Assembly: GCA_964619585.1 (NCBI GenBank)
Contig: CAZUCO010000003.1
Location: 62,001-126,000, forward strand
Direction of reading: 5' to 3'
Source of the DNA: JASLCR01 sp964619585
GTDB lineage: Bacteria; Patescibacteriota; Saccharimonadia; Saccharimonadales; Saccharimonadaceae
Length of the DNA stretch: 64,000 nt
Shown here piece after piece: positions 34,310 through 42,765 of the stretch. Position 1 is the first letter of the stretch; every line of letters starts with the position of its first letter. The notes under the pieces were generated by a model. The model was not told the DNA's origin. It saw only the letters and a list, made by a program, of their open reading frames with translations, and did no database searches. A program made the position numbers and the translations under genes.

Positions 34310-34630
34310 TCAGGGGGTAGGCATCGTCTGGCTCATCGCCAGCTCCTGACGGAAGGCCTCTTCGCCGCTCTCCGTCAGAGAGTACGCCTGGGTCCTCTCC
34401 TTGCACGGCCCCGAACGGGGGTCGTACATCGGGTCATCGGGCACGCCGGGCTCGTACTTGACGAGCCCCTGGCTGATGAGCCCGTTCAGAACCACCGGTG
34501 CGTCGGTGCGAGGGTACTGCCGAGTCGGGTCGTCATCAAGCCCGAACTGCGGAGCAAGCTCCTCCCAGTTGCGCCCGAAGATCGGTCCCTCCGCGAGCTT
34601 GCGAAGGATTATTGCCCGGATTCCCATCAT
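34310..34630 (-). CDS. Winged-helix-like protein on G+C-rich island B
   Basis: 106 aa from ATG 34630 (or the next ATG) with AGGAGG directly upstream. The order helix (MGIRAIILRKLAEGPIFG), DAPVVLNGLISQGLVKYE, a long wing, and AYSLTESGEEAFRQEL is the pattern of PadR/MarR-like winged helices. A DPRSGPCKER loop is unusual. Bases 34501-34560 are 39/60 G+C, well above argS and mscL. Likely a transferred regulator; target unknown. Confidence 0.65.
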   Translation of the reverse strand: MMGIRAIILRKLAEGPIFGRNWEELAPQFGLDDDPTRQYPRTDAPVVLNGLISQGLVKYEPGVPDDPMYDPRSGPCKERTQAYSLTESGEEAFRQELAMSQTMPTP

Positions 34631-34701
34631 TCCTCCTGGTTGGTTGTGGCATGTGCCTGGAAAACATGTTGTGTAACTTGCCTTCCATCCTGCTTCGTTC
34701 T

Positions 34702-34734
34702 GAATCAAAAGCCGCCGAGGTTCCCCTCGGCGGC
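34702..34734 (-). terminator. Intrinsic terminator or attenuator upstream of island B gene
   Basis: On the minus strand GCCGCCGAGG-ggaa-CCTCGGCGGC (34711-34734) is a perfect 10-bp hairpin followed by TTTTGATTC. It stands between a short ORF (34756-34827) and the winged-helix gene, downstream of the promoter at 34846-34874. GAATCAAAA occurs as a 9-bp direct repeat on both sides (34702-34710 and 34738-34746). Confidence 0.75.
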
Positions 34735-34755
34735 CAAGAATCAAAACGATGAAAC

Positions 34756-34827
34756 TTACGCTGCCGAGGCACTATCAAAGAGTACGAGAATGAGCTTGTG
34801 ACACATTGTACTCTGATATTTCGACAT
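34756..34827 (-). CDS. Possible 23-residue leader peptide
   Basis: Short frame MSKYQSTMCHKLILVLF plus DSASAA, starting about 10 nt after the expected transcription start, with AGGAAC 6 nt before ATG, and followed by an intrinsic terminator. This is the arrangement of attenuation leader peptides or of a tiny stand-alone gene. Support is from position only. Confidence 0.4.
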   Translation of the reverse strand: MSKYQSTMCHKLILVLFDSASAA

Positions 34828-34845
34828 AGTTAGTTCCTGCACCAG

Positions 34846-34874
34846 ATGATACACTTCTCATACACAGGTGTCAA
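34846..34874 (-). promoter_or_regulatory. Promoter of island B
   Basis: TTGACA (34869-34874), a 17-nt spacer and TATCAT (34846-34851) on the minus strand form a near-consensus sigma-70 promoter. It gives a leader of about 210 nt before the winged-helix gene. Confidence 0.65.
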
Positions 34875-36506
34875 CTACATCGTCTCAGGAGCATGGATGC
34901 CAAGTATAGTGAGTCCAGCCTTAAGTGTATCCGCGTACAGCGACACGAGTCCAGCTCGATGCACCTCTTTTTCGTCGCCTACTACCTGATTTTTCTCGTA
35001 ATAACGGTTAAACTCTTGTGCAAGCTCAAACAAATACGTGCAGATATGATGTGGTTCGAGCTGACGCGTGGCTACTTGCACAATCTCGTGATATTCACCA
35101 AGTTTTCGCACCAGTGCACGATCCTCTTCGTAGAGAGTCGTAGGGATTGTAAACGAGCTTGCGGATTTTTCAAGGATACGTTTGGCACGAGCAAAGGCAT
35201 ACTGTAAGTAACTACCTGTATTTCCACTCAAACTCACCGCCTCATTGATGTCGAAGACGACGTCACCGCCAATTTTTACCTTCAAGAACTGGTACCGAAG
35301 TGCTCCAGCGATGATCTCATCGGTCGCTTCGCCGCCTCGCGCTTCGATCGCTTTCTTGAATTCATCAAACAACCACCCAATTTCAACAACATCACCATCG
35401 CGACTGCTCATCTTGCCTGTAGCAAGCTTCACAAGACCCGTCGGAATGTTAACCGTCTGATCCTTCTGCTCTGGCCAAATCTGTCCTGCCGCAGCAATGA
35501 CACCTTTGAAATACGCGGCTTGTTCGTCACCCGTCACAATATAACTATGATCAGGGTGGTAGTATTCATTCTTCAGCTGCATCAGACCAAGATCGCGAGC
35601 AGCATAGAGACCGCGGCCATTTGAAGCTACAAATGCATTATCAAATGCGCCGTATTGACTACCTTTAAAGATGAGCGCTCCGTCTGACTCCTGGAATACA
35701 GCTGGTACATGCTCTTTGACGGTTTTGACACCTCGCATATCAGCATCGCTCTCGAGGAATCGTCGCTCAGTTGGGATATTACCAAGTCGAGCAACCGTTG
35801 CATCGATCTGCTCAAAGCTCCACGCTTTGCAGAGGTCGTAGATCTGAATATACAGACCTGTTTTTGGCTCAAATGATTGCTCAGCCAAGTCATTGATCTC
35901 TGCTTTAGCAGCTTCATCTTCCTTGTACGCCTTTGACCCAGCTGCATACATTTTACTCATGAAGGTATTGCGCTCATTTTCAGGAATTGATTCAATCTTG
36001 GAGAAATCACCATCCGCATAACGCAGCAAACTATACATACTCTTACCGACATGGAGACCGACATCACCATGATAACTAACTCGGTATGTTCGAGCACCAC
36101 TTAGCGCCAAAAGATTTGCGATGGTATCACCGATAACCGCATTGTAAGCATGGCCGATGTGCATGGCCTTAAACGGGTTGGGATTGTTGGTTTCGATTAC
36201 GACCGTCTGTCCGGCTCTCGAAGGAAGTGGCTCTTTCCTCACGAGCGCCAGTTTTGCGTCGTCAGTTAGCACGAGGTTGATAAAACCAGGCCCCGCCACA
36301 CTAACTTCTGAAAATTCTTCACTCTCACGTAGCTTCTCGGCGATTTGTTCCGCAACTTCTCGTGGATTTTTTTGTAGCTTGCCCGCTAGTTTCAATGCCA
36401 CGTTGGTCGCATAGTCACCAAACTGAGGCTCCGGACGTGAAAACTCTGGCGCTTCCTGAACACCAAAAAGATCATTAATAATTTTTGCAATATCTGCTTC
36501 CATCAC
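34875..36506 (-). CDS. argS: Arginyl-tRNA synthetase
   Basis: 543 aa (a GTG start at 36506, or ATG at 36503; TATACT precedes them by 5 and 8 nt). The N-terminal tRNA D-loop-binding domain (PEPQFGDYATNVALKLAG) leads to the class I core with NPFKAMHIGHAYNAV (HIGH) and TGKMSSRDGDVV (KMSK-like), and an anticodon-binding C-terminal domain ending HAPETM. It charges tRNA-Arg with ATP. Length is within the usual range. Confidence 0.97.
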   Translation of the reverse strand: MMEADIAKIINDLFGVQEAPEFSRPEPQFGDYATNVALKLAGKLQKNPREVAEQIAEKLRESEEFSEVSVAGPGFINLVLTDDAKLALVRKEPLPSRAGQTVVIETNNPNPFKAMHIGHAYNAVIGDTIANLLALSGARTYRVSYHGDVGLHVGKSMYSLLRYADGDFSKIESIPENERNTFMSKMYAAGSKAYKEDEAAKAEINDLAEQSFEPKTGLYIQIYDLCKAWSFEQIDATVARLGNIPTERRFLESDADMRGVKTVKEHVPAVFQESDGALIFKGSQYGAFDNAFVASNGRGLYAARDLGLMQLKNEYYHPDHSYIVTGDEQAAYFKGVIAAAGQIWPEQKDQTVNIPTGLVKLATGKMSSRDGDVVEIGWLFDEFKKAIEARGGEATDEIIAGALRYQFLKVKIGGDVVFDINEAVSLSGNTGSYLQYAFARAKRILEKSASSFTIPTTLYEEDRALVRKLGEYHEIVQVATRQLEPHHICTYLFELAQEFNRYYEKNQVVGDEKEVHRAGLVSLYADTLKAGLTILGIHAPETM

Positions 36507-36559
36507 CCTCTAGTATAACAGAGGCGATAGAAATGAGTGTTCAAATCAAATGATGATGA

Positions 36560-36706
36560 CTATTCATCGCCTAAAGCGATCTCGCGTGCCGGTGCAGATG
36601 AGATAGGGCTCAAACCACGAACGGTCTGGAGCAGTACACGCATCACGCTCATATCATCGCCACCGATCATGGTGGAGTCCTGGTAAGTTGGGTGTTCTTC
36701 AGCCAT
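36560..36706 (-). CDS. Small protein, 48 aa, unknown
   Basis: A short frame starting MAEEHPTYQDSTMIGG and ending APAREIALGDE. Composition looks coding (acidic, one amphipathic segment SVMRVLLQTVRGL). TATAAA lies 3 nt before ATG. It fills part of the 335-bp gap between argS and the pilin pair. Not certain to be a gene. Confidence 0.45.
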   Translation of the reverse strand: MAEEHPTYQDSTMIGGDDMSVMRVLLQTVRGLSPISSAPAREIALGDE

Positions 36707-36841
36707 TGGTTTATACTTTTTTGTTTTAGGTTACTTGTATCTAAATATTATCATGCTAACAGATATTTGTCAATGTGCGTAAATATGAAAACTGTATGCA
36801 TTGACTGTATTAATTCTGCTATTGTTGTTATCATAAGCAGT

Positions 36842-37396
36842 ATGAAGAACAAGTACGGGTTTACGATAGTTGAGTTGCTCATTGTCATCGTTGTGATTGC
36901 AATTCTCGCCGCCATTACGGTAGTTGCGTTCAATGGCATACAAGATAGGGCGCGGGCTTCAAAAATCAAGGCGGATGTATCCAATATTGCAAAAGCTATG
37001 GCAGCCGCAAAACAACTTACTAGTAAAACAATCGTTGAACTGACCTCGACTCCGACAATTGGAGGCAACAATACCGGCACCGGAAGAAACTGCTGGTCAA
37101 AGCCAAACAGTACCGACCTTGCCGCAGTTCCAAAGACGGATAAATGCTGGACCGATTACTACGAGACTCTCCAAATTCTAACTGATAGTTCTGGTATACG
37201 AGTTACTGGAATTGTCGATCCCTACGGAAGGCCCTACTTAATTGACCAGTCAGAAGGTGAAAATGTCGGTGGAAATTACTGCGTTAAAGATATTGTGTCA
37301 GCTTATCGATATCCTCATGTCGGTACGAGCTCTGCAGCGGCCTACGACCCCAATTATCTTGTTCAGATCAATAACATAACCCCAGGATGCATATAA
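36842..37396 (+). CDS. Type IV pilin-like protein
   Basis: 184 aa from ATG 36842. Prepilin signal MKNKYG followed by FTIVELLIVIVVIAILAAI with Glu5. The globular domain has four Cys (NCWSKP, KCWTDYY, NYCVKD, PGCI), probably two disulfides. TATCAT (36829-36834) ends 7 nt before ATG, as in the pilin at 2127. First of a tandem pair; the next pilin begins 2 nt after its stop. Confidence 0.88.
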   Translation: MKNKYGFTIVELLIVIVVIAILAAITVVAFNGIQDRARASKIKADVSNIAKAMAAAKQLTSKTIVELTSTPTIGGNNTGTGRNCWSKPNSTDLAAVPKTDKCWTDYYETLQILTDSSGIRVTGIVDPYGRPYLIDQSEGENVGGNYCVKDIVSAYRYPHVGTSSAAAYDPNYLVQINNITPGCI

Positions 37397-37398
37397 TC

Positions 37399-37938
37399 AT
37401 GAAAAAGAACACTGTTGGACTCACCATCGTTGAACTACTAATTGTGATAGTCGTTATCGCTATCCTTGCATCGATATCGATGGTAGCCTACAACGGCATT
37501 CAGTCGCGCGCGAAGCAAACGGCAAATCAAACAGCTGTCAGAAACTATGTACAAGCGTTGCAGCTCATGAAAGCCGATACCGGTAGCTTACCAGCAGGAA
37601 ATAACAGTAACTCATCATGCCTTGGCCCGGAACCACAGCCTAGCCCTTGTGCCGTAGCTGGCCAAACTGCCTCAGCGGCCTCAACTGCTACTACCAAAAG
37701 TTTGCTGGAAAGGTATGGCGTACCGAATCAGCCAGGAATAGAAGGTGGCTATACGCACCTGGTATATAGTTCATCGTTTTACGGAGAACCTGCATTGCTA
37801 TGGCAAGTCAATGCCGACCAAGAGTGCATTGGTTCGACTGGCCGTTTCCGGATAGATCCCAACTGGGTAGATGGCGTCAAATCAGGGCGTCGTACCAGCA
37901 CGGTAACAACATGTTATATGTCACTAAGAGATTTATAA
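37399..37938 (+). CDS. Type IV pilin-like protein, second of pair
   Basis: 179 aa from ATG 37399. Leader MKKNTVG and helix LTIVELLIVIVVIAILASI with Glu5; position 1 of the mature protein is Leu instead of Phe. Four Cys in the globular part (SSCLGPEPQPSPCA, QECIGS, TTCYMS). Co-transcribed with the preceding pilin; converges with pyrG 4 nt later. Confidence 0.88.
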   Translation: MKKNTVGLTIVELLIVIVVIAILASISMVAYNGIQSRAKQTANQTAVRNYVQALQLMKADTGSLPAGNNSNSSCLGPEPQPSPCAVAGQTASAASTATTKSLLERYGVPNQPGIEGGYTHLVYSSSFYGEPALLWQVNADQECIGSTGRFRIDPNWVDGVKSGRRTSTVTTCYMSLRDL

Positions 37939-37942
37939 GCCA

Positions 37943-39550
37943 CTAGCTTATTTTAGAGTGGCTCGCTCGTATGAGCCCCGCAAACAACGGATGTGCTTTG
38001 TACGGCCGACTACGAAATTCTGGATGAGCCTGGGTCGCGATGAAGTATGGATGATCAGCCGCTTCAACAAACTCGACCAAACGACCATCGGGTGATTCAC
38101 CCGATATAGTCAGGCCGCCGTCCTGGATCTGGTGTTCAAATTCCCTATTCACTTCGTAGCGGTGACGGTGTCGTTCAACAATTGTGTTCACGCCGTAGAC
38201 ATTCGCAGCTAGAGATTCAGGCTTGAGCTCTGCCTCATAATCACCCAGTCGCAAAGTACCACCAGTCGATTCCTTCCCTTGCTGACCGTCCATGATATAC
38301 ACAACATTGTGTGGTGTCTTTTCATCAAACTCCGTCGAATGCGCATCTTCGAGCCCGGCTTTTCTAGCCGCAGCGACTACGGCGACCTGTAACCCCAGAC
38401 AGATGCCGAGGTAAGGCGTTTTATGACTGAGCGCGTAGCTCGCGGCAGCGATCTTTCCTTCGACTCCTCTACCACCGAAGCCGCCAGGTACAAGCAGCGC
38501 ATCGACTGCTGCAAAATCATCATCTCTTGCCGTTTCCGCATTGATCCACACTACATCAAGTCCTACCTTCTCTTCCCAGGCGGCTGCTTTGAGTGCTTCC
38601 ACTACCGAAATATATGTGTCTTCATTGTCCATATACTTTGCCACCAGTCCGACTTTGACACTTGCTTTTGGTGTACCGTTAACGGCTTCGATAAGCCCTT
38701 GCCACTTAGTCATATCAGGCTTGGTGGTGTTACCAACAAATGTACTCAAGAGATCATGAAGTGGCGACTCGGCAATAGTTGGCGGGATTCTATAGACGGT
38801 ATCGACATTGGGCATGTCGACGATGTGGTCTTGCGGGATACCACTGAGTAGGCTGATCTTGCGTGCCACACTCTCTGGTGCTGGCTGTTCAGTACGTACA
38901 ATCACTGCATCTGGAAAGATACCAAAGCTCCTCAGATCGTGCATCGCATTCTGTGCCGGCTTCGTCTTGAACTCTTTGCTCGTACCGATAAATGGCACGT
39001 ACACCACATGGATATATAGACAGTTCTCGCGGCCTACTCGGGCAGAAAACTCACGAATTGCCTCAACAAATGCCAGCCCCTCATAGTCTCCGACCGTCCC
39101 ACCGATCTCAACGATATGCACATCACTACCGTTGGCGGCTTCGGCAATCTTGTCCTGAATAGCATTGGTAAAGTGTGGCACTACCTGCACCGTCTTGCCG
39201 CGCAGGTTACCCGCCCGCTCGTCAGCGATAAGCTCCGACATGATTCGTCCGGCTAGACTCGCGTTTTTCTGTGTCAGCTCAATATCTAAAAATCGTTCAT
39301 AATGTCCGAGGTCGAGATCGGTCTCAGCCCCGTCTTTTGTCACAAAACATTCGCCATGTTCTGCGGGATTAAGTAAACCCGCATCTACATTGAGATACGG
39401 GTCACATTTTTGAATGGAAACGTTTTCACCTTTTGCCTGCAAGACTGCACCTATACTTGCTGCGGTGATACCTTTCCCTACCCCCGAGAGAACACCCCCC
39501 GTTACAAATATATATTTCTGTGTTTTCCCATTTCGTTTCAACGTATCCAT
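37943..39550 (-). CDS. pyrG: CTP synthase
   Basis: 535 aa. The synthetase domain begins IFVTGGVLSGVGKGITAASIG (P-loop-like, about residues 14-34; canonical G-x-V-S-G-L-G-K-G) and includes the GGTVGDYEG loop. The glutaminase domain has the nucleophile elbow GICLGLQVAVVAA and the final His-Pro-Glu in QAHPEFRSRP. It makes CTP from UTP with glutamine. TATAAT (39559-39564) ends 8 nt before ATG. Confidence 0.97.
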   Translation of the reverse strand: MDTLKRNGKTQKYIFVTGGVLSGVGKGITAASIGAVLQAKGENVSIQKCDPYLNVDAGLLNPAEHGECFVTKDGAETDLDLGHYERFLDIELTQKNASLAGRIMSELIADERAGNLRGKTVQVVPHFTNAIQDKIAEAANGSDVHIVEIGGTVGDYEGLAFVEAIREFSARVGRENCLYIHVVYVPFIGTSKEFKTKPAQNAMHDLRSFGIFPDAVIVRTEQPAPESVARKISLLSGIPQDHIVDMPNVDTVYRIPPTIAESPLHDLLSTFVGNTTKPDMTKWQGLIEAVNGTPKASVKVGLVAKYMDNEDTYISVVEALKAAAWEEKVGLDVVWINAETARDDDFAAVDALLVPGGFGGRGVEGKIAAASYALSHKTPYLGICLGLQVAVVAAARKAGLEDAHSTEFDEKTPHNVVYIMDGQQGKESTGGTLRLGDYEAELKPESLAANVYGVNTIVERHRHRYEVNREFEHQIQDGGLTISGESPDGRLVEFVEAADHPYFIATQAHPEFRSRPYKAHPLFAGLIRASHSKIS

Positions 39551-39666
39551 GGAATTTTATTATAGCAACCTTTTTCACAAAAACGCCATAGGTGGGGTGT
39601 TGTAGTTTTGTTACTACACCATATATAGTAAATCATCGCATGCCATTCACTGCTATACTAGAGAGA

Positions 39667-40086
39667 ATGAACACATATTATACAGACGGGTCGGCCAGTC
39701 CAAACCCGGGTCCAGGGGGCTACGCAGCTGTTCTCAATGGCGAGCCAGTAGCGCTCGGTAGCGAAGATGGCGACACAACAAATATCCGCATGGAAGGCCA
39801 TGCGATCATCGCAGCGCTTAAGCATGCAAACGGCGAGGAATGCGCTATCCATACCGACTCAGAGTTCTGGATCAACGTCATCACCAAGTGGGCACCAGGC
39901 TGGGAAGCCAAAGGCTGGAAGAAAAAAGGCGGTGAGATCAAAAATCTCGACATCGTCCAGGAAGTATACCCTCTCTTCCAAGACTCCAATGCTACTCTCG
40001 TGTGGGTACGCGGCCACAACGGTGACGAAGGCAATGAGTTAGCTGACAAGTGGGCAAACAAGGCACGCGAAGGGTCTAGACTCTAA
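39667..40086 (+). CDS. rnhA: Ribonuclease H family protein
   Basis: 139 aa from ATG 39667; TATACT (39654-39659) ends exactly 7 nt before it. Active-site acids: YYTDGSASPNPGPGGYA, RMEGHAIIAAL, HTDSEFWIN and a final GNELADKWANKA. It carries VRGHNGDEGN instead of the V-x-G-H-x-G-x-x-x-N of standard type I, close enough for activity. It removes RNA from RNA-DNA hybrids. Confidence 0.92.
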   Translation: MNTYYTDGSASPNPGPGGYAAVLNGEPVALGSEDGDTTNIRMEGHAIIAALKHANGEECAIHTDSEFWINVITKWAPGWEAKGWKKKGGEIKNLDIVQEVYPLFQDSNATLVWVRGHNGDEGNELADKWANKAREGSRL

Positions 40087-40094
40087 GAATCTTA

Positions 40095-40322
40095 CTAAAT
40101 ACCCTTAAACAGTTCGCTTATATCCACTTGTAATGTTTTTGCGATTTTTCGTAATGTCCCAAGTCGCGCCCATCGCTTCCCTGTTTCAATATAAGCGATT
40201 GCGACCACACTCATACCAATATCTTCTGCGAGCTCTTGCTGCGTAAAACCGCGGCTTTTACGTACTTCAGCAACCCGCTTACCGAATTGTTTCATAAGTT
40301 TTTGCTCCACTGTGTCTGTCAT
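40095..40322 (-). CDS. XRE-type helix-turn-helix repressor
   Basis: 75 aa: a single HTH_3 domain (RVAEVRKSRGFTQQELAEDI, MSVVAIAYIETGKRWARLGTL). Its -10 (TATAAT, 40338-40343) overlaps the left edge of a large palindrome, suggesting autorepression. The divergent gene behind the palindrome encodes a membrane-anchored BamE-like protein and may be its target. Confidence 0.87.
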   Translation of the reverse strand: MTDTVEQKLMKQFGKRVAEVRKSRGFTQQELAEDIGMSVVAIAYIETGKRWARLGTLRKIAKTLQVDISELFKGI

Positions 40323-40340
40323 ATCTCTAGCGTAGGAATT

Positions 40341-40373
40341 ATAAACAGATAGTTACATAAACTGTCTGTTTAT
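40341..40373. promoter_or_regulatory. Operator between XRE repressor and divergent gene
   Basis: ATAAACAGATAGTT (40341-40354) and AACTGTCTGTTTAT (40360-40373) match at 13 of 14 positions as inverted repeats around ACATA. It overlaps the repressor's -10 hexamer. Arm length and symmetry suit an XRE dimer. Confidence 0.75.
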
Positions 40374-40435
40374 TTTTATGAAATTGTGTTGTATATTTAC
40401 AGATATAACTTAAACAAGGAGTATAGGTAGATATC

Positions 40436-40828
40436 ATGACAGAAAAAGATAAGAATTGGTTTGCGCGTCACAAAATATTAAGCATAGTTCTTGCTGTAGT
40501 CATTCTTGGCAGTATCGCCGGCGCAGCAAGTAGTAATAGTAGTCCAACTACTCCTCCAGTAAACACACCAACTGAGCAAGCAGCACCAAAGCCGAAGGAA
40601 GAGCCCAAATGGGATGTAGAAAAAGTCTACACCAATATTAAAGATGGCATGACAAAAGTAGAAGTTGAAAAAGCACTTAGTAAAAGATCCGACAATTGTA
40701 GCGAGAGTAGCAGCGAATATATTGGTAAAACAGAAATCTGCACCTATGGAAGCCTTGGCGACAACGGCTCAATTACTGTGACATTCCAGAACGATAAAGT
40801 TTCTTCAAAAGCGAAAACAAAGTTTTAA
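40436..40828 (+). CDS. Membrane-anchored protein with SmpA/BamE-like domain
   Basis: 130 aa. One N-terminal helix (about 13-32, LSIVLAVVILGSIAGAA), a Ser/Thr/Pro linker, then about 65 residues resembling the BamE/SmpA or PASTA-like small fold: IKDGMTKVEVEKALSKR ... CTYGSLGDNGSITVTFQNDKV. A Cys pair (NC, IC) may form a disulfide. BamE-like domains also occur in Gram-positive lipoproteins; no outer membrane is implied. Probably under the adjacent XRE repressor. Confidence 0.65.
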   Translation: MTEKDKNWFARHKILSIVLAVVILGSIAGAASSNSSPTTPPVNTPTEQAAPKPKEEPKWDVEKVYTNIKDGMTKVEVEKALSKRSDNCSESSSEYIGKTEICTYGSLGDNGSITVTFQNDKVSSKAKTKF

Positions 40829-40850
40829 CGGCTTACAGTAAAAAGTTCCG

Positions 40851-42065
40851 TTACTGTCCCGTAAAAGTCAGCCAAATCAACACGAGGTTCAGCACAGAGA
40901 CGATTGCTGCGATCGCACCTACCGCATAGGTCACCGGACGGATGTTGACGTGCTCGCCCATGATGCGCTTGCTCGAAGTGATCATAGCCAGTGGAACGAG
41001 TGCGAAGGGTACCCCAAAGCTCAGGCCGATCTGCGATACGATGAGTGCTTGAGTCGGATCGACGCCAATTGCCAGTACAAATAGTGCTGGTGCAAGGGTG
41101 ATCAAACGCCGTACAAGCACATGGATCTTCTTGTTGAGAAGTCCCTGCATGATCACAGCACCGGCTTGTGAACCTACAGAGGTAGAGACAAACCCAGATA
41201 TCAGTAGCGACAGAGCAAACAAGAACGCAACAACTGGCGAGACGACAGTACCAAGTACTGAGTGAATGCCTTCTAGCGTGTCTGTACCCGGCAGATTTCG
41301 TAGCGCAGTAGCCGCTAGTACAAGCATGGCTATATTGACGCTACCGGCGAGAACCATGGCTATACCGACGTCAAAGCGTGTAGCTTTGAGGTAGCTTGGG
41401 ATGAGTTTTTTCTTGACCTTGCCATGACGATCACGTGCAAGAGCTGAGTGCAGATACACCACGTGTGGCATGATAGTTGCACCGAGCATAGCCGTAGCCA
41501 GCAAGATCGTCTCTGCCCCATCGAAGCGTGGAAGCAACCCACCCGCGAGCGCGATTGGATCGGCCGGCTTCATGATCAGACCCACAACAAATCCAATCGG
41601 GATGATAAGCAGCAAAGCCATGATCACTCGTTCGAAATATTTGGTTGCCCCGCGACGATAGATCAGCAGTAGGAGTAATGAAACTATACCCGTAATGAGT
41701 CCACCTACTACTAGTGGCAGTCCAAATAGCAGGTTAAGCGCAATTGCACCACCAACAATCTCAGCGATGTCACAAGAAATTGCCACCAGCTCAGCTTGCA
41801 GCCAATAGGCTAGCCGTGATTTGCGGCCGAGTTTCTCAGCGACAACTTCTGGCAGACTCTTGCCTGTCACAATACCGACTTTTGCCGAAAGATACTGCAC
41901 CAGCATCGCCATCAGATTGGCGGCAACGAGTACCCACAGCAACAGAAAGCCATACTTTGCACCCGCAGAGAAGTTAGCTGCGAAGTTACCCGGGTCTACG
42001 TAGGCGACTGCCGCCACGAAAGCCGGCCCAAGAAGTAGGAGGACTCTTTGTGCTTTTCGTACCAT
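40851..42065 (-). CDS. mntH: Nramp-family divalent metal transporter
   Basis: 404 aa with about 11 membrane helices. The metal site is intact: DPGNFAANF in helix 1 and ATIMPHVVYLHSAL in helix 6. Nramp proteins import Mn2+ or Fe2+ with protons. Its ATG overlaps the stop of yecM (TAATG), and the operon continues from the ribonucleotide reductase side; manganese supply would suit a Mn/Fe reductase, an inference from neighbourhood. Confidence 0.93.
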   Translation of the reverse strand: MVRKAQRVLLLLGPAFVAAVAYVDPGNFAANFSAGAKYGFLLLWVLVAANLMAMLVQYLSAKVGIVTGKSLPEVVAEKLGRKSRLAYWLQAELVAISCDIAEIVGGAIALNLLFGLPLVVGGLITGIVSLLLLLIYRRGATKYFERVIMALLLIIPIGFVVGLIMKPADPIALAGGLLPRFDGAETILLATAMLGATIMPHVVYLHSALARDRHGKVKKKLIPSYLKATRFDVGIAMVLAGSVNIAMLVLAATALRNLPGTDTLEGIHSVLGTVVSPVVAFLFALSLLISGFVSTSVGSQAGAVIMQGLLNKKIHVLVRRLITLAPALFVLAIGVDPTQALIVSQIGLSFGVPFALVPLAMITSSKRIMGEHVNIRPVTYAVGAIAAIVSVLNLVLIWLTFTGQ

Positions 42066-42589
42066 TATTGCTCTACCTTCGTAATCCCTAGTTGTTTCTC
42101 GATCCGCACAACTGCTCCGAGTTGCTGCTCGTGGAATTTCACTGAAATGCCTTCAGTCTTGAGAACTGCCTCAGGGTTGATTGACTTCCCTATGCCACCG
42201 TAGGTAAACGGCAATTCCTTGTGACGCTCCAAAAATCGCTCCAAGCTACCGACAACGACAAGCTCAGCATACTCCAGGCCTTCCGTGTATGGCGAGCCCT
42301 CTTTCGGTGCAGGCAGCTCAAGATATGGCACCGTCCAACCGGCTGCTTCAAGATATTCATCGAACTCAAATGTGGCAATAGGTCGACCATTGATCTCGCT
42401 CTCGCCAAGTAGTGTACCGACGCTGGCCGCTTTGACCAGCATTTCCTGATAGCGCTCTAGTGTCTCTACTCGGTAGCACACGTGATCCATCATCGACAGC
42501 TCACTCGTAGCGATGCCGAGACGCCCTAAGCCTGCATCGATAGTCTCGATGAATTGTCGGTGGTCGCCAATGAGCTCGTGAGTTGTCAT
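42065..42589 (-). CDS. YecM family VOC-fold protein
   Basis: 174 aa. MDHVCYRVETLERYQ, ESEINGRPIATFEFDEYLE and VPYLELPAPKEGSPYTEGLEYAELVV follow the YecM pattern (H and E metal ligands of a glyoxalase/VOC fold). Function of the family is not established. Its ATG overlaps the stop of a 33-aa membrane peptide and its own stop overlaps mntH, so the three are coupled. Confidence 0.82.
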   Translation of the reverse strand: MTTHELIGDHRQFIETIDAGLGRLGIATSELSMMDHVCYRVETLERYQEMLVKAASVGTLLGESEINGRPIATFEFDEYLEAAGWTVPYLELPAPKEGSPYTEGLEYAELVVVGSLERFLERHKELPFTYGGIGKSINPEAVLKTEGISVKFHEQQLGAVVRIEKQLGITKVEQ

Positions 42590-42690
42590 TACAAGCCTCG
42601 CCGCCCAACCTCAATTGCAAAAATAATACCGTACATCACCACCAATGCGGTGATAAGAAATGATGTCTTGGCGATCGAACGTGTTTTCAT
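42589..42690 (-). CDS. 33-residue membrane peptide coupled to yecM-mntH
   Basis: MKTRSIAKTS followed by a hydrophobic helix (FLITALVVMYGIIFAIEV) and GRRGL. It has AAGGAA about 7 nt before ATG and its stop shares bases with the yecM start (TAATG). The basic ends and single helix fit a small inner-membrane protein, perhaps regulating the transporter, as small peptides do for other carriers; this is inference. Confidence 0.65.
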   Translation of the reverse strand: MKTRSIAKTSFLITALVVMYGIIFAIEVGRRGL

Positions 42691-42717
42691 GGTAGTTCCT
42701 TGATTCTTGAGAGCAAG

Positions 42718-42743
42718 AAGGTGCAGCCAGACAGCCGCACCCC
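42718..42743 (-). terminator. Possible terminator after nrdB
   Basis: On the minus strand GGTGCGGC and GCTGCACC pair with one mismatch around a short loop, 24 nt past the nrdB stop, followed by TTCTTGC. The weak U tract makes partial readthrough into the 33-aa peptide, yecM and mntH likely. Confidence 0.5.
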
Positions 42744-42765
42744 CTGCTTCGAACAATTGATTTTA

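Noticed and set aside
34191..34406. 71-codon frame across the island B terminator
   Set aside because: It runs through the 15-bp terminator stem and overlaps the winged-helix gene in another frame.
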